From Bin18 sp965242795 (GTDB taxonomy: Bacteria > Desulfobacterota > Binatia > Bin18), in NCBI GenBank assembly GCA_965242795.1, contig OZ251505.1, positions 2,108,001 to 2,172,000 of the forward strand: 64,000 nt of DNA, given 5' to 3'. The first letter of the stretch is position 1, and every line of letters begins with the position of its first letter. The notes beneath the pieces are model-generated. The model saw only the letters and a program-made list of their open reading frames with translations. It was not told the origin of the DNA and did not search any database. A program made the translations under genes and the position numbers. This document shows, piece by piece, positions 16,461 to 24,183 of the stretch.

Positions 16461-17351
16461 CTAGCCGGTTCCGCAGGCGTCGAGAAATCCCCTCAGCCCG
16501 CTGCGGCGTAAGGCGCCTCGACCGCTCCCGAAGGCACGGGAGTAGCGCGCCGCGCTCAAGCCGGTCGTCTCCAGAAAACAGGCCGCCTCGCTCGCCGCCG
16601 CGGCTCGTATTCCTTCCGCCAGCCGGTGCGCCAAGTCCGTATGCGGCGCCACGCCGGCCAATAGGTCGCGCACGTCGATGCCGTGTACGCCGGCCAACAG
16701 ACACGACACGACGTAGGCGAGTTGGCCTGCGTTGGGCTTGTACTGCCACGTTTCGGCCGTGGTGAACAGGCCGTCGATGCCGGTCCGTTCGCGTACGGAC
16801 GTCACAGCCGTCGATCCGGTCCCGTGCCGGCCCGGGGCCAGGAACAGCAGGGCGTAATCATGCAGGCCGGAGCCGCCCGCGCGCAGTCGGACGGGATGCG
16901 GGATGTAATGCGGCGAGGTGTAGCCGGTCAGTGTACACAGCCGGCCGCGGTAGGCGGCGGTCTCATGCCCGCACTCCGCGGCGAGCCGCCACAGCCATTC
17001 GGCCACGCCCAGTCCGTCGGTCTCTGCCCGTTCCATCACGGCTTGCATAGCCCCGGGCCGGTAGCCTTCGCGCTGCACGAGGCGCAGGCCGTCGTCCGCG
17101 GACATTCGTAAGCCCAACGCCTCGACCCGCCCGTCCGGCTGGTCCGCGGGCGAGACCGTATCGGCCTCCAACGCGGAATGCGCAAGCTCCAGGTCGGTGG
17201 CGAGTCGGTCGCCGTATTTGGACAGCTTGGCGAATCCACGCCTGCATCCCCGCAGCGCCACGATCCCAGCGCGGCGTACTCGAAGCCGGCCGGAACGCGC
17301 GAGTCCCCGACCGCTCATCAGCGAGCCGTGTCCGATCAGGGTCACGTCCAT
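16461..17351 (-). CDS. Gamma-glutamylcyclotransferase-like protein
   Basis: A 296-residue protein. It opens with MDVTLIGHGSLMSGRGL, matching the YGSLM-type substrate loop of the gamma-glutamylcyclotransferase fold, followed by strand-rich sequence and, after about residue 150, an extra helical domain ending in LRRSGLRGFLDACGTG. A histidine replaces the usual Tyr in the loop. The family includes enzymes that act on gamma-glutamyl amines or glutathione, and many uncharacterised members. As the first gene of an operon with a PTPS-like enzyme and a c-type cytochrome, it may modify a pterin or amine product; that is inference. Confidence 0.6.
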   Translation of the reverse strand: MDVTLIGHGSLMSGRGLARSGRLRVRRAGIVALRGCRRGFAKLSKYGDRLATDLELAHSALEADTVSPADQPDGRVEALGLRMSADDGLRLVQREGYRPGAMQAVMERAETDGLGVAEWLWRLAAECGHETAAYRGRLCTLTGYTSPHYIPHPVRLRAGGSGLHDYALLFLAPGRHGTGSTAVTSVRERTGIDGLFTTAETWQYKPNAGQLAYVVSCLLAGVHGIDVRDLLAGVAPHTDLAHRLAEGIRAAAASEAACFLETTGLSAARYSRAFGSGRGALRRSGLRGFLDACGTG

Positions 17352-17814
17352 AGTCTATTGAATTCTTGCCTCGATCGTGTCGAAGGGCGGAAGAACATCC
17401 GCCACGCTTTGTTATTCGAGCCTACCATTCCCGCTACGAAAAGAACCCTCATACAAGACGCTCCCGAAGTCGTTTCTTTCTCGTCACCCCTCCTTTTCCT
17501 TGGGGAATTCCATACAAGATGATCCTCTGCCCGTTTCGACAAGCTCAACGGGCTGGTCCCTGAGCCTGTCGAAGGGTTTTCAACCGAGGGATACGGGAAG
17601 CAAGTCAGGGAAAGTTCCGGGATCATCTTGTATGGAATTCCCTCTCCTCATCACCCCTGCTCCTCCTCGTCATACCCCCGTTCAAGCAGGGGGTAGGCTC
17701 GGCGAAAGCCGGTATCCATGCCCCTGATTCCCGCTTCCGTGGGAATGCCGACCGGAGAGGATCGTCAAGTTTGCAATTCCCTTCCGATACGAAATCGGAC
17801 GAACCCCGGAACCG
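17352..17814. repeat. Gene-free stretch with several repeats
   Basis: Besides the 23-bp inverted pair at 17503-17642 (listed separately), it holds a TCGTGTCGAAGGG remnant near 17370 and an ATTCCCGCTTCCGTGGGAAT palindrome near 17725. No gene is supported. Confidence 0.65.
17503..17642. repeat. Perfect 23-bp inverted repeat enclosing two TTCGACA-type units
   Basis: The arms GGATCATCTTGTATGGAATT plus CCC occur at 17620-17642 and, inverted, at 17503-17525. The 94-base core contains TTCGACAAGCTCAACG (17534 on) and its partner CCTGAGCCTGTCGAAGGG (17559-17577). Related single arms lie at 43433-43455 and 55856-55879. Confidence 0.85.
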
Positions 17815-18876
17815 TCAGGCCGATCCGTCTTTCCGGTCGGCCCGGTCTTGGGCCGGAAACTCGTGCACGACGATGTCACTCGAAGTTTTGCCGCTCGGAG
17901 TCGATCCGTCCTCGCCACGGCCCGCGGCGGTACGGGCCGCGGCCAAGTCGTGGCCGGGCAGCAGGCTCAGGGCCGGCACCAAGTCTTTCATCTTCTTGAG
18001 ACGCCAGATCGCCTCCCACCACGCCGTACGGTCGAACGCGAGCCCCGGCGTCCAGGCGAAGCGTGCCTGCGCTTCGGTCCACGCCAGGTTGCCGCACAGG
18101 AGGACGGGGCGTTGCGGCAGCCGGACCAGTACCGCCAGCCCGCCCGCGGTGGCGCCGCGCGCGTCGATCAACACGATGCTGCCGTCCCCGAACAGGTCGT
18201 GGCTGCGCGCAAACGTGGCGAGCTTCGAGTCGGGCGCGAAGTCGACGAACCGCCAGCGTTCGATTTGGTCGAATTCACCCGGCAGATACCGCCCGCGGCC
18301 CAAGTCGAACTTCTGCCCGTTGCGGGCCGCGGCGTGTTCTTCGCGCGCGACGATCACCTCGGCTTGCGCGAACGTTTCGACCTCGCCGGCGTGATCGAAA
18401 CCCAGATCGGGCATGACGACGAAGCGGACCTCCTCGGCCGCGAATCCCGCGGTGTCGAGTTGCGCAACCGCGTCCTGACCCGCCTGCAACTCCGCTCGGA
18501 CGACGGCCGCGCGGACCGGCCCCAGATAGTCCTCGGCGTCACCCGCGACGTTGCGGTTCAAGCCGGTGCCGATCAGGACCAAGCCGTGCTCCGGGTGTTC
18601 GACGCCGAAACTCAGGACGGTCAGCGACCGGCGCCGTGCCACGCTGCCGCCGCGATAGACGAGCCGGTCGGGCAGGTCGAGCGAGCCCGTATGAAAAACG
18701 TGCAGCTTGAGACCGGGCTGGCCGCGATAGTCTTCCGGCCAGCCGTGCAGCACCGGCTCGACGTAGGGGAGCCGGCGCCGTTCCTCGCATGCACCGCCGC
18801 ACAGCGCTAGCAGCCCGACCAGCGCGTATGGGAGCCACATCCGCGCACGCGGCAAAACAGCAGAAAGGCGAGTCAT
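17815..18876 (-). CDS. Metallo-beta-lactamase-fold lipoprotein with altered metal motif
   Basis: A 353-residue exported protein starting MTRLSAVLPRARMW. The signal ends in a lipobox (ALCGGAC), so it is probably lipid-anchored. The chain follows the metallo-beta-lactamase fold, with segments like LVLIGTGLNRN and PVLLCGNLAWT. At the normal H-x-H-x-D-H site it reads MPDLGFDHAGE: the Asp-His pair remains but both first histidines are replaced. A later PGHDLAAART still looks like a ligand motif. Lactonase-like proteins of this fold hydrolyse esters; here one metal site may be lost. The ATG at 18876 is preferred over 18942 because it gives a clean signal peptide. Confidence 0.65.
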   Translation of the reverse strand: MTRLSAVLPRARMWLPYALVGLLALCGGACEERRRLPYVEPVLHGWPEDYRGQPGLKLHVFHTGSLDLPDRLVYRGGSVARRRSLTVLSFGVEHPEHGLVLIGTGLNRNVAGDAEDYLGPVRAAVVRAELQAGQDAVAQLDTAGFAAEEVRFVVMPDLGFDHAGEVETFAQAEVIVAREEHAAARNGQKFDLGRGRYLPGEFDQIERWRFVDFAPDSKLATFARSHDLFGDGSIVLIDARGATAGGLAVLVRLPQRPVLLCGNLAWTEAQARFAWTPGLAFDRTAWWEAIWRLKKMKDLVPALSLLPGHDLAAARTAAGRGEDGSTPSGKTSSDIVVHEFPAQDRADRKDGSA

Positions 18877-19258
18877 AGGGTGAACGGATCTTCTTTCACG
18901 CCGATTCCGGCTCTTCCTACCATCACGCGCCGCGAGGCGCACGCTGCGACACCGTTCCCATAAGGCACCTTTTTTCTCCCCCTCTCCCTAGCCCTCCCCC
19001 ACGAGGGGGGAGGGGATAGGAAGGAATAAGGAAAGGCTACTTCTAACTGGTAGGGCCGTTTCTGCCCCCCTCTCCCCTCGTGGGAGAGGGTTGGAGCCTG
19101 CCCCGGACTCGATCCGGGGGAGAGGGGGAGTAGAAAGAAAACGAAATGCGGACATCGCCTCCCGCCCGCTCTAACCGCATGTAGTCAATCCCGCGCAACC
19201 GGACTATACAAACGCCAACCGAACGGCCCGGCGACGCACGGAATGAAGGAGCCCCCGC
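18877..19258. repeat. Intergenic repeats between divergent genes
   Basis: Two composites of the CCCTCTCCC/GGGAGAGGG family (about 18977-19015 and 19074-19130), the second with an embedded GAGCCTGCCCCGGACTCGAT unit. No gene is supported. AAGGAG at 19244-19249 serves the acyl-CoA dehydrogenase gene. Confidence 0.65.
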
Positions 19259-20425
19259 ATGGATTTCGAATTACCCGAAGAATACCGCCTGTTGCAGGAG
19301 ACGGTGCGCCGCTTCGTGCGCCAGGAATTGCTGCCCATCGAGGCGACGGTGCTGGAGCGCGATACGCAGGGCATGACGGGCGAGGAACTGGTGCCGCCCG
19401 AAGTGGAGGAACGGCTGCTGGGGGTCGCCCGCGAAGCCGGGCTGTGGGGGCTCGACGTGCCGGAGGAGTTCGGTGGGCTGAACCTCGGGGCGCTGCCCAA
19501 ATGTCTGGCGACCGAGGAACTGTACAAGACGATTACGCCGTTCACGTTTCCGCCCGATGCGCCCAACCTGCACATGCTGATGCAGACGTGTACGCCCGCA
19601 CAGCGTGAAAAATACCTGCTCCCCTACGCACGGGGAGAAGCGCGCTCGGCCATTGCCATCTCCGAGCCGGGCGCCGGCTCCGACCCCGCGGGAATGCAGA
19701 CGAGCGCGCTGAAGCAAGGCGACCAGTGGATCATCAACGGGCGCAAGATCTGGATCTCGCGGGCACACGTCGCGGACTTCATCATCGTCATGGCGGTGAC
19801 GGACAAGGCCAAGGGCGCGCGCGGCGGGATCACCGCGTTCCTGGTGGACAAGGACACGCCCGGCCTCGTGCTGCAGCGGCAGATTCCGGTCATCGGCGGC
19901 CATGCGCCCTGGGAACTGGTGTTCGAGGACATGGCCGTGCCGGATTCCCACGTGCTGGGCACGGTCGGCCAGGGGTTCGCGCCCATGCAGTTGCGGCTGA
20001 CCGTCCGGCGCCTGGAAATGGGAAGCTGGTGCGTCGGCTTGGCGCAGCGCTGCCTGGACATGATGGTTACGTACGCCAAACAGCGGGTGACGTTCGGCCA
20101 GAAGCTGGCGGACCGCCAAGCCATTCAGTGGTTCATCGCCGACTCGGCGACCGACATCCACGCCTCGCGGCTGATGGTCCACCACGGCGCCTGGAAGTTC
20201 GACCAGGGCGACGACGTGCGCCAGGAAGCCTCCATGCTCAAGGTCTTCGCCACGGAAATGGCCACGCGCGTGGCGGACCGCGCTATGCAGATGCACGGCG
20301 GAATGGGGATGTCCAAGGAGATGCCGCTCGAATTCATCTACCGCCGCCTGCGGCCGATGCGGATTTTCGAGGGGCCGACCGAGGTGCACCGTTGGGTGAT
20401 CGCCCGCAAGCTGTTGCGGGAGTAG
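19259..20425 (+). CDS. Acyl-CoA dehydrogenase
   Basis: A 388-residue flavoenzyme of the acyl-CoA dehydrogenase family, which introduces a trans-2 double bond into an acyl-CoA and passes electrons to ETF. Domain order is normal: an N-terminal helical domain (FELPEEYRLLQETVRRFVRQ), a central beta domain with AIAISEPGAGSDPAGMQTSA and the FAD-binding segment WIINGRKIWISRA, and a C-terminal helical domain with QRVTFGQKLADRQAIQW and MQMHGGMGMSKEMPLE. The catalytic Glu is kept in MRIFEGPTEVHRW. AAGGAG precedes the ATG by ten bases. The chain length specificity cannot be read from the sequence, and no beta-oxidation genes are adjacent. Confidence 0.9.
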   Translation: MDFELPEEYRLLQETVRRFVRQELLPIEATVLERDTQGMTGEELVPPEVEERLLGVAREAGLWGLDVPEEFGGLNLGALPKCLATEELYKTITPFTFPPDAPNLHMLMQTCTPAQREKYLLPYARGEARSAIAISEPGAGSDPAGMQTSALKQGDQWIINGRKIWISRAHVADFIIVMAVTDKAKGARGGITAFLVDKDTPGLVLQRQIPVIGGHAPWELVFEDMAVPDSHVLGTVGQGFAPMQLRLTVRRLEMGSWCVGLAQRCLDMMVTYAKQRVTFGQKLADRQAIQWFIADSATDIHASRLMVHHGAWKFDQGDDVRQEASMLKVFATEMATRVADRAMQMHGGMGMSKEMPLEFIYRRLRPMRIFEGPTEVHRWVIARKLLRE

Positions 20426-20533
20426 GGCGTGTCTCGGTTTGCGATTTCGAGTCTGGTGCGTCGGTGCGGCCCGGGGGTGAGGCGCGAAGACCGGGGTGAC
20501 ATCGGGGTTCGTTTCGATGTTTCGATCCTTCGA

Positions 20534-20581
20534 CAAGCTCAGGACACCGCAAGCTCAACACATCGCAGGCTCAACGAACTT
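20534..20581 (+). repeat. TTCGACAAGCTCAGG repeat extended into three 16-bp units
   Basis: Units CAAGCTCAGGACACCG (20534-20549), CAAGCTCAACACATCG (20550-20565) and CAGGCTCAACGAACTT (20566-20581) are exactly 16 bases apart. A near-identical array lies at 61427-61472. Confidence 0.8.
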
Positions 20582-20599
20582 AGGGAGAGGAAGGGGTTC

Positions 20600-21097
20600 A
20601 TGTCGAAAGCTGCTATACGAAAACCGTACTCGTGGGGACCTTCGCGGCCGTTGGGACCGGTCTCGATCTGCTTCCTGTGCCTCGTCGCGGCCGGCTGTTT
20701 TCTGCGGCCGGCCAAACCCGTGGCGATCGAGGAACGGATCGCGCCCATCTACCCTGAGTCGCGGCCCGAAGATTGCGAAATGGCCATGCTGACCTCTCCG
20801 CCGCCCCAGCCGTACGACGTGTTCGCCCACATCGTGTCGTACGGCAACGAGATCGACGGGCTGGAAAGCATGAACGCGCTCATCCGCGACAAAGCCTGCG
20901 AGGTGGGCGCCGACGCGGTCGTCCTGTTGCCGCCCCAGCAGGTGGACCACATGAACATGGAAGACTCCTACCCCGACTGGGTCCAACAACAGAAGCAAGG
21001 CCAGTTCGGGCGCTATGCGCAGTCCGCGGACCGGCGTTTCTCGCTTGCGCGGCGCGGCTTTGCGGTGCTCTTCAAACCGGAGCAACGCGAGCACTGA
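20600..21097 (+). CDS. Putative lipoprotein of unknown function
   Basis: A 165-residue protein beginning MSKAAIRKPYSWGPSR. The signal peptide (VSICFLCLVAAGC) ends in a lipobox. The mature part has a compact domain with CEVGADAVVLLPPQQVDHMN, similar in style to small lipoproteins whose core reads G-A-N-A-V, and a polar tail (DWVQQQKQGQFGRYAQSADR). GGAGAGGAAGG just upstream supports the ATG at 20600; the frame is open earlier but consists of repeat. It ends 3 bases from the convergent lipoprotein gene. The function is unknown. Confidence 0.65.
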   Translation: MSKAAIRKPYSWGPSRPLGPVSICFLCLVAAGCFLRPAKPVAIEERIAPIYPESRPEDCEMAMLTSPPPQPYDVFAHIVSYGNEIDGLESMNALIRDKACEVGADAVVLLPPQQVDHMNMEDSYPDWVQQQKQGQFGRYAQSADRRFSLARRGFAVLFKPEQREH

Positions 21098-21100
21098 GCG

Positions 21101-22018
21101 TCAGGACTCCGGCCACGGTTCGGCGTCCAGATCGACCTCTTCGACTCCGGCCGGCACGCCGACCGTAAAGAGCGAGGCCGGCAGTTCCACGCCCGCTTCC
21201 AACTCGCGGTACTCCACACGCACGTGCCGGCCGGCATCCGGGTCGGACAGGCGAATCGTGAACGGAACCATCCGGCCGGCGACCGGACGATAATCGGCCA
21301 GTTCGCCGCGGGCGGTTACATCCCCGACCGTCCCAATGACTTCCCAGCCGCGCAACCGTCTGGTCTGCGCGTCGAACCGCAGCATGGCATGTCCGCGGGC
21401 GGGATGGGGAAGATGGACCCGGTATCTGCCGTTCGGGTCAGCATGAACCCGGGCCCCGTCCGTCCCGATGGCAAACGGCGGCAGCCCCAGCAACAGGCGG
21501 ACGACTTGGCCGGGCGAAAGGCGGAGACGGGTGAAGCGGGCGATGGTGGCCGGGTTGGCCGCCCCGCGATAGACGACGCCCTCGCGCGGAAAGTAGGCGG
21601 CCAGATTTTGGCCGTCGCAGGCGTGCAACGCGGCCACGCCCAGCAGCGAGAACGACTCCAACCGAAACCGGTCGGGCGGAGCGACCGCCACGGCGTGCGT
21701 GGCCGAGCCGCGCTGCTCGGCGTCGCGATAGGTCACCTTCGCCAGACCGTGCAGGCCAGTCGGATCTTCTAGTCGTGCGTTGAGCGGTGCCAGCAGTTCG
21801 TGGACCGGTGGGAGATGGTCGGGAACGGCTGGCGGCGGGGTTGGAATCGGGCTGCGTGGCGCGCAGCCGCTCCAGTTTGCCAGGCAGAGGCAGACGAATG
21901 CAGCCGCCACGAACCGCAGTGGGGAGGACGTAGGAAGTACGCCGGGATTCGGGACCAACCCCCCAACCCTCCTTGTCAGGGGAGCTTTTGTTCGCAGCAG
22001 CGTGACCGCTGAGAGCAC
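21101..22018 (-). CDS. LolA/LolB-like (DUF4292-type) outer-membrane lipoprotein
   Basis: About 305 residues. A hydrophobic signal (FVAAAFVCLCLANWSGCAP) with lipobox precedes a beta-rich domain of the LolA/LolB kind: LHGLAKVTYRDAEQRG, PPDRFRLESFSLLGVAAL, LAAYFPREGVVYRG, and a C-terminal YRELEAGVELPASLF. LolB helps insert lipoproteins into the outer membrane, and many relatives serve lipid or lipoprotein traffic. The first 30 residues overlap repeat-like sequence; a TTG near LVPNP would remove most of them, so the start is uncertain. It follows the large TPR lipoprotein gene after 117 bases in the same direction, a pairing seen in several Gram-negative groups. Confidence 0.65.
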   Translation of the reverse strand: MLSAVTLLRTKAPLTRRVGGLVPNPGVLPTSSPLRFVAAAFVCLCLANWSGCAPRSPIPTPPPAVPDHLPPVHELLAPLNARLEDPTGLHGLAKVTYRDAEQRGSATHAVAVAPPDRFRLESFSLLGVAALHACDGQNLAAYFPREGVVYRGAANPATIARFTRLRLSPGQVVRLLLGLPPFAIGTDGARVHADPNGRYRVHLPHPARGHAMLRFDAQTRRLRGWEVIGTVGDVTARGELADYRPVAGRMVPFTIRLSDPDAGRHVRVEYRELEAGVELPASLFTVGVPAGVEEVDLDAEPWPES

Positions 22019-22135
22019 GTTGGGATTCGCTCTCTTTTCCCCCTCTCCACGGTGGGAGAAGGAATGGAAGGAGGCCGAGATAGGGGTTTCTCGTGGGAGA
22101 AGCGGCGCGCGCCGGGTGCAAGGCGTCCGCGGAGA

Positions 22136-23932
22136 TTACGGAAGCGGAGGGACGTCAGCCGGTTGGACGGCGGCGGGTTCCAGAGCGTCCACCTTGGCCC
22201 GCAGGCGGTCCATCTGCTCCGCTTCCGAGGCGTTCTTCATGGCTTCCCGATAGACGCGCGTGGCGTCCGACAGACGACCGAGTTTCGCATACGTGTCCCC
22301 GAGGTGCTCGATCAGCGTCGGGTCGGCGTCCACCAGTTCGACGGCGCGTTCGAGATGCCGGAGCGCCTCGCCGTATTCGCCGCGCTGGTAATACACCCAG
22401 CCCAGACTGTCCACGTAGAAACCGTCGTCCGGTTCGATGGCCAGCGCGCGGCGGATGAGTTGCTCGGCCTCGTCCAGCCGCACGCCCTGCTCGGCCCAGG
22501 TGTAACCGAGGTAGTTGAGCGCCGCGGCGTTCTCCGGGTTGAGTTCGATGGCCTTCTGCATGTGGGCGATGCAGCGGTCCTTCTGTTTCAGTTCGTCGTA
22601 CACCGCGCCCAGCGTGAAATGGTAGCGGTCGTTGTCCGGGGCCAAGCCGACGATGCGCTCCAGAATTTCGACTGCCTTGGCGCGGTCGTCGTTCTCGCGT
22701 TGCAGCGAGGCCAGAAAGCCGAGCAAGTCCAGGTCGTCGGGCGCGGCTTCGAGGGCCGCTTCCACTTCGGCAATCGCCTCGGCGAGTTTTTCCTGGCGCT
22801 GATAGATCGCGGCCAGATACACGCGCGCATCGGCGAAATACTCGGACGTGCGCGGCACGCGGCGCAACTCCTGCGCGGCCTGCTCGTCCTGCTGCGCCTC
22901 GCTGAGGAGGACGCCCAGATAATAGCGCGCCCGCTCGTAGTCGGGCTTGGCCGCGAGCACCAGCGTCAATTCGGTGATCGCCTGTTCCAGGTCGCCTTTT
23001 TCGCGGTAGATCAGGCTGATCTTCAGCCGCGTCTCGTGTGGGTCGGCCTCGATCTTTTCCAGCGCGCGGTACTGGTCCAGGGCGTCGTCGAGTTGTTTCT
23101 GCCCCAGATAGAAGCGGCCCAGCCGCTCGCGCACCTGTTGGCTCTGCGGGTTGAGGGCGAGCGCCTTCCGATACGTCGCCACGGCCTCGGCGCTTTTCTG
23201 TTGCGCCTCGTACACCAAGCCGAGGTCGAGCAGCACGAGTTCCGCGTCGGGATTCAGGGCGAGCGCTTTTTCGTAATACGGCTCGGCCTGGGCGAACAGC
23301 CGGGCCGCGGCATGGGTCTTGCCGAGATAGTAATAGCCCAGCACCGAGTCCGCTTGGCGCGCAACGAGGGATTCGAGCACCTCGACCGCCTGCTCGAAGC
23401 GGCCCTGTTTGGCGTACAGCATCCCCAGATACAGATAGGCTTCCTGATTCGAGACGCCGTCGGCCACGAGGCCGGCATAGACCCGCGCGGCCTCCTCCTC
23501 ATCGCCGGTCGAGGACAGCAGCCCGGCCAGCAGGAGCCGGGCGTCCGTGTGGTCCGGCTCGCGATCGACGACGGCGCGGCTGTGTTCCAGGGCTTCGGCC
23601 ACTTGACCTTGCCGAACCGCGAGCGAGGCGAGACGCAAGCGGAGAAACGTGCTGTCCGGGTCGTGCCGGACCGCGTCCCGCAGTTCGCGCAGGGCCTCGG
23701 CGTAGTCGCCCGCGGTGAGCGCGACGCGACTTTTCAGAAAGTGGCCGAGCGCCTTGGCCTCTTTCTGGTCTGCGGTCAGGGGCGGTGGCACCGCCTGTAC
23801 GACCGGCGGGGGATCAGGGGTCGGGGCTCGGACGACGGGCGGGCGCGTCGGGCCGCACGACGCGAGCAGACCGGCCGTCACGCTCGACAGGCAGGCTATG
23901 AATGCCCACCTTTTCCACCCCGGCGCGTGCAT
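22136..23932 (-). CDS. Large TPR lipoprotein
   Basis: A 598-residue lipoprotein. After the signal MHAPGWKRWAFIACLSSVTA and a lipobox (GLLASCGP) comes a proline-rich linker (PTPDPPPVVQAVPPP) and about fourteen tetratricopeptide repeats, for example EAYLYLGMLYAKQGRFEQAV, ADVAL-type helices and AALNYLGYTWAEQGVRLDEA. Repeats with YYLG and NYLGY consensus residues are regular, and no enzyme domain is present. Such proteins scaffold envelope complexes or exopolysaccharide machinery. Transcribed ahead of the LolB-like gene. The plus strand of this gene is also open for 660 codons, which is a composition effect. Confidence 0.8.
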   Translation of the reverse strand: MHAPGWKRWAFIACLSSVTAGLLASCGPTRPPVVRAPTPDPPPVVQAVPPPLTADQKEAKALGHFLKSRVALTAGDYAEALRELRDAVRHDPDSTFLRLRLASLAVRQGQVAEALEHSRAVVDREPDHTDARLLLAGLLSSTGDEEEAARVYAGLVADGVSNQEAYLYLGMLYAKQGRFEQAVEVLESLVARQADSVLGYYYLGKTHAAARLFAQAEPYYEKALALNPDAELVLLDLGLVYEAQQKSAEAVATYRKALALNPQSQQVRERLGRFYLGQKQLDDALDQYRALEKIEADPHETRLKISLIYREKGDLEQAITELTLVLAAKPDYERARYYLGVLLSEAQQDEQAAQELRRVPRTSEYFADARVYLAAIYQRQEKLAEAIAEVEAALEAAPDDLDLLGFLASLQRENDDRAKAVEILERIVGLAPDNDRYHFTLGAVYDELKQKDRCIAHMQKAIELNPENAAALNYLGYTWAEQGVRLDEAEQLIRRALAIEPDDGFYVDSLGWVYYQRGEYGEALRHLERAVELVDADPTLIEHLGDTYAKLGRLSDATRVYREAMKNASEAEQMDRLRAKVDALEPAAVQPADVPPLP

Positions 23933-24008
23933 GGCGGGAGGGTAGCACGCGAAAATCGGGGGTCAATCCGGCGCGCTTTCCGCTCGTATCTCGCTTTCTT
24001 TTTTTTAT

Positions 24009-24075
24009 CCTCTCTCCCTCTGGGAGAGGGCTAGAGCCTGCCCCGGACTTGATCCGGGGAAGAGGGTGTCTAGTG
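24009..24075. repeat. CCCTCTCC / GAGCCTGCCCCGGAC composite repeat
   Basis: Same family as at 794, 2172, 19074, 52140 and 61482. Located in the 251-base gap between the TPR lipoprotein and the type ISP gene; no gene in the gap. Confidence 0.7.
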
Positions 24076-24129
24076 GGCTTAACCGAGGTTTCCTGCTGGT
24101 TGCGGGCTTTCTCGATTCGGTGGAGTCCT

Positions 24130-24164
24130 GTAGGTCGGATTAGCGAAGCGTAATCCGACATCCC
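24130..24164 (+). repeat. GTAGGTCGGATTAGC repeat, copy 3
   Basis: Ends 20 bases before the start of the type ISP restriction-modification gene. Together with the same-orientation copy at 27642-27673 it brackets that gene exactly. Confidence 0.9.
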
Positions 24165-24183
24165 GCGGCCACTCCAACCGCCC

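Noticed and set aside
17503..17642. Complete insertion sequence
   Set aside because: The inverted ends enclose only 94 bases and no transposase.
22052..24034. 660-codon plus-strand frame opposite the TPR lipoprotein
   Set aside because: Mirror image of regular TPR coding; no domain, no ribosome-binding site.
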